Below, one piece after another: positions 6,847-8,195 of a stretch of DNA of 8,195 bases. The stretch spans positions 1 through 8,195 of the forward strand of contig JAHIQV010000489.1 of assembly GCA_018903185.1 (NCBI GenBank), written 5' to 3'. A program made the translations under genes and the position numbers. Position 1 is the stretch's first letter. Each line of letters starts with the position of its first letter. Source of the stretch: Gammaproteobacteria bacterium. GTDB lineage: Bacteria > Pseudomonadota > Gammaproteobacteria > Burkholderiales > Burkholderiaceae_C. Below the pieces are notes generated by a model. The model was not told the DNA's origin. It searched no databases and worked only from the letters and a program-made list of their open reading frames with translations.

Positions 6847-7317
6847 ATGCCACAGCGCGCTGAAGTCACGGCCTTTGTGGCGCTGGGCGCCAACCTCGGC
6901 GACCCGTCGCGGGCCTTGCGAGAAGCCTTGCAGCGCTTGTCTGAAGCACCCGGCGTGCGGCTGGTGAGGGCCTCCAGCGTGTACCGCACCGCGCCCATCG
7001 ACTCCAGCGGGCCGGACTACCTCAACGCGGTGGCCGAGATCGCCACCACGCTCACCGCACCCGATCTGCTCACCGCCCTGCAAGCGATCGAGCAGGGCGC
7101 AGGGCGAGAGCGCCCCTACCGCAACGCGCCACGCACGCTGGATCTGGACCTGCTGCTGTACGGCAGCGCGCGCATCCATTCGGCAACGCTGACCGTGCCG
7201 CACCCGCGCATGGGGGAACGGGCGTTTGTTTTGGTACCGCTGTCTGAAATTGCACCCGAGCGGGTGACTGACGAAGCACTGGCCGCTGTATCAGGCCAAG
7301 GCATCCAGCGCATGTGA
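6847..7317 (+). CDS. folK: 2-amino-4-hydroxy-6-hydroxymethyldihydropteridine pyrophosphokinase (HPPK)
   Basis: Transfers pyrophosphate from ATP to 6-hydroxymethyl-7,8-dihydropterin, the step before dihydropteroate synthase in folate synthesis. From this ATG it is 156 residues, close to E. coli HPPK (159). Signatures: LGANLGDP (13-20), SSVYRTAP (43-50), YLNAV (58-62), the metal- and ATP-binding RTLDLDLLLYG (96-106) with Asp99 and Asp101, and VPHPRMGERAFVLVPL (117-132). A GTG at 6832 would add five residues; neither start has a good Shine-Dalgarno sequence. I chose the ATG because the core strand TAFVALGANLGD follows within a few residues as in relatives. It lies 24 bases after the pcnB stop on the same strand and is probably the last gene of the transcript; pcnB followed by folK is a familiar pair in proteobacteria. 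Confidence 0.95.
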   Translation: MPQRAEVTAFVALGANLGDPSRALREALQRLSEAPGVRLVRASSVYRTAPIDSSGPDYLNAVAEIATTLTAPDLLTALQAIEQGAGRERPYRNAPRTLDLDLLLYGSARIHSATLTVPHPRMGERAFVLVPLSEIAPERVTDEALAAVSGQGIQRM

Positions 7318-7348
7318 GGCCGCAGCCTGAGCGTGTGCCCGAACCCAG

Positions 7349-7403
7349 GATGCCGTGGAACGGGCTTTGCCCTGCCACAGGCATCGCCCCCCTTGAGGGG
7401 GGG
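7349..7403. repeat. Double palindrome between convergent folK and pdxH (possible two-way terminator)
   Basis: Two adjacent hairpins fill the convergent spacer. The first pairs GATGCCGTGG (7349-7358) with CCAC (7375-7378) and GGCATC (7380-7385), with A7379 bulged, and encloses an inner GGGC/GCCC stem (7362-7365 with 7369-7372) on a TTT loop. The second is CCCCCC (7387-7392), loop TTGA, then a G7 run (7397-7403). Neither is followed by a T tract on either strand, so Rho-independent termination is uncertain. Similar C-run/TTGA/G-run palindromes are, from memory, frequent between genes in Comamonadaceae, which would make this a dispersed intergenic repeat. Confidence 0.55.
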
Positions 7404-7411
7404 TGCTCCGT

Positions 7412-8047
7412 TCAAGGCGCCAGCCGCTCCCGCAGCCAGCCGCCATCGCCTTGCAGCGTGTAACGCAGGCGGTCGTGCAACCGGCTCTTGCGCCCTTGCC
7501 AGAACTGCCAGTTGTCGGGTTTGAGGCGGTAGCCGCCCCAGTGTGGCGGTCGGGGCGGTTGCAGCAGGAACTGCGCGCCGTATCTGGCGGCGTTGGTCAC
7601 CAGCACGGTGCGGCTCTCGATCACCTCGCTCTGCGGACTGGCCCAGGCGCCAATCCGGCTGTCGAGCGGGCGGCTCTTGAAATACTCATCGCTCTCGGCG
7701 TCACTCACCTTTTCGACGAGGCCTTCGATGCGCACCACACGTTCCAGCTCAACCCAGTGGAACTGCAGCGCGGCATACGGGTTGCCGGCCAGCTCGCGGC
7801 CTTTCTGGCTCTGGTAGTTGGTGTACCAGACGATGCCCTGTTCGTCGTAGCCTTTGATCAGCACCACGCGGGTGCTCGGCCGCAGGTCGGAGCCCACGGT
7901 GGCGAGCGTCATGGCGTTGGGCTCGGGCACTTCGCTGTGGATGGCTTCGGTGAGCCATTGATCGAACTGTTTGAGCGGATCGGCCTGGGAAGCGGATTCG
8001 CTGAGTTCGGCTTTTTCGTAGCTTTTGCGCAGGTCGGCGATGTTCAT
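7412..8047 (-). CDS. pdxH: Pyridoxine/pyridoxamine 5'-phosphate oxidase
   Basis: An FMN-dependent oxidase that makes pyridoxal 5'-phosphate from pyridoxine or pyridoxamine 5'-phosphate using O2, the last step of PLP synthesis and salvage. The 211-residue protein (E. coli PdxH is 218) begins [12 protein letters not shown] as relatives do. FMN and substrate motifs: [11 protein letters not shown] (56-66), [13 protein letters not shown] (74-86), [16 protein letters not shown] (125-140), HWGGYRLKP (169-177) and [15 protein letters not shown] (182-196); it ends in the canonical RLAP. Gln181 stands where E. coli has Glu in the EFWQG motif, probably a harmless variant. A TTG at 8095 would add 16 residues, but they do not resemble the family. 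There is no Shine-Dalgarno sequence before 8047; instead a TATACT box lies six bases upstream, suggesting a leaderless message. It is convergent with folK and downstream of a partial gene on the same strand. Confidence 0.96.
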   Translation of the reverse strand: MNIADLRKSYEKAELSESASQADPLKQFDQWLTEAIHSEVPEPNAMTLATVGSDLRPSTRVVLIKGYDEQGIVWYTNYQSQKGRELAGNPYAALQFHWVELERVVRIEGLVEKVSDAESDEYFKSRPLDSRIGAWASPQSEVIESRTVLVTNAARYGAQFLLQPPRPPHWGGYRLKPDNWQFWQGRKSRLHDRLRYTLQGDGGWLRERLAP

Positions 8048-8053
8048 GCGGCC

Positions 8054-8059
8054 AGTATA
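8054..8059 (-). promoter_or_regulatory. Candidate -10 box directly before the pdxH start
   Basis: On the minus strand TATACT (five of six bases of TATAAT) ends six bases before the pdxH ATG, so transcription starting about seven bases downstream would begin at the A of the ATG. No good -35 hexamer lies 16-18 bases upstream (AGCACT at the 17-base position). A TG sits two bases before the box, one off the extended -10 pattern. This is a suggestive placement, not proof. Confidence 0.4.
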
Positions 8060-8091
8060 GGCAGCCAGGGGAGCGCAGTGCTTGCGCGCGG

Positions 8092-8195
8092 TCAATCGGC
8101 CGCGTCTGACGGGGCGAGTCGGAGCAGGCGCTCCAGCGCGTGGTCTTCGATGCCGTGGGAACGCAGGCCGTGCAGGGTCTGGCGGGCATAGTCCA
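8092..8195 (-). CDS. Unidentified protein, C-terminal 34 residues (runs off right edge)
   Basis: On the minus strand the frame entering from the right edge stays open to a TGA at 8092-8094 and encodes a tail containing [19 protein letters not shown] followed by [14 protein letters not shown]. Third codon positions are almost all G or C, as in the neighbouring real genes, which supports coding. The tail looks helical and amphipathic, but I do not recognise the family from so little. Its stop lies 44 bases before the pdxH ATG on the same strand, so the two might share a transcript, although pdxH seems to have its own -10 box in the gap. Confidence 0.65.
   Translation of the reverse strand, partial: DYARQTLHGLRSHGIEDHALERLLRLAPSDAAD

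Noticed and set aside
5041..7203. Very long (720-codon) open frame on the minus strand opposite pcnB and folK
   Set aside because: It lies antisense to two clearly conserved genes. Stop-free antisense frames are expected in high-GC DNA with G/C third positions, and the translation is Arg/His/Gln/Val-rich with no recognisable domain.
8048..8095. TTG-initiated longer PdxH
   Set aside because: The extra 16 residues are unlike PdxH proteins and overlap the preceding gene's stop; relatives begin at MNIADLR.

Overview
This is an 8.2 kb stretch of high-GC chromosome. Coding third positions are strongly G/C. It looks like a Burkholderiales betaproteobacterium, probably Comamonadaceae (Hydrogenophaga/Acidovorax-like). 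That placement is an inference from protein character and from the gene order purM / perM-like / hda / HAD phosphatase / pcnB / folK, which I recall as typical of the order; I could not run a search. Almost everything here is housekeeping. I see no phage, transposon, CRISPR, toxin or defence genes, and no RNA genes.

Layout. Positions 1-1224 (minus strand) hold a two-gene unit: an isochorismatase-fold cysteine hydrolase, then a GlxA-type regulator (DJ-1/PfpI-like domain) that starts inside the hydrolase stop codon and runs off the left edge before its expected AraC DNA-binding domain. The spacer 1225-1456 carries a cluster of GACA/TGTC half-sites with a 13-bp inverted repeat, a probable operator, and next to purM a strong terminator-like hairpin. 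purM (minus, 1457-2494) is complete. A 191-bp divergent spacer separates it from the rightward run.

The rightward run (2686-7317) is an AI-2E/PerM-family membrane protein, Hda (regulatory inactivation of DnaA), a HAD-IB phosphatase, PcnB (poly(A) polymerase) and FolK (folate synthesis). The HAD and pcnB starts sit in ATGA overlaps with the preceding stop, and perM/hda has an available ATGA overlap too, so the run looks like one translationally coupled transcription unit. folK follows closely. folK converges on pdxH (minus, 7412-8047) across a short spacer with two stacked GC-rich palindromes. pdxH has a TATACT box placed so that transcription would begin at about its own ATG. The last 100 bases hold the C-terminus of an unidentified minus-strand gene.

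Together the genes span purine, folate and PLP synthesis, replication-initiation control and RNA polyadenylation. They share a neighbourhood rather than a pathway. The accessory-looking part is the hydrolase/GlxA pair at the left. No clearly undescribed system is visible; the findings are regulatory and architectural details.
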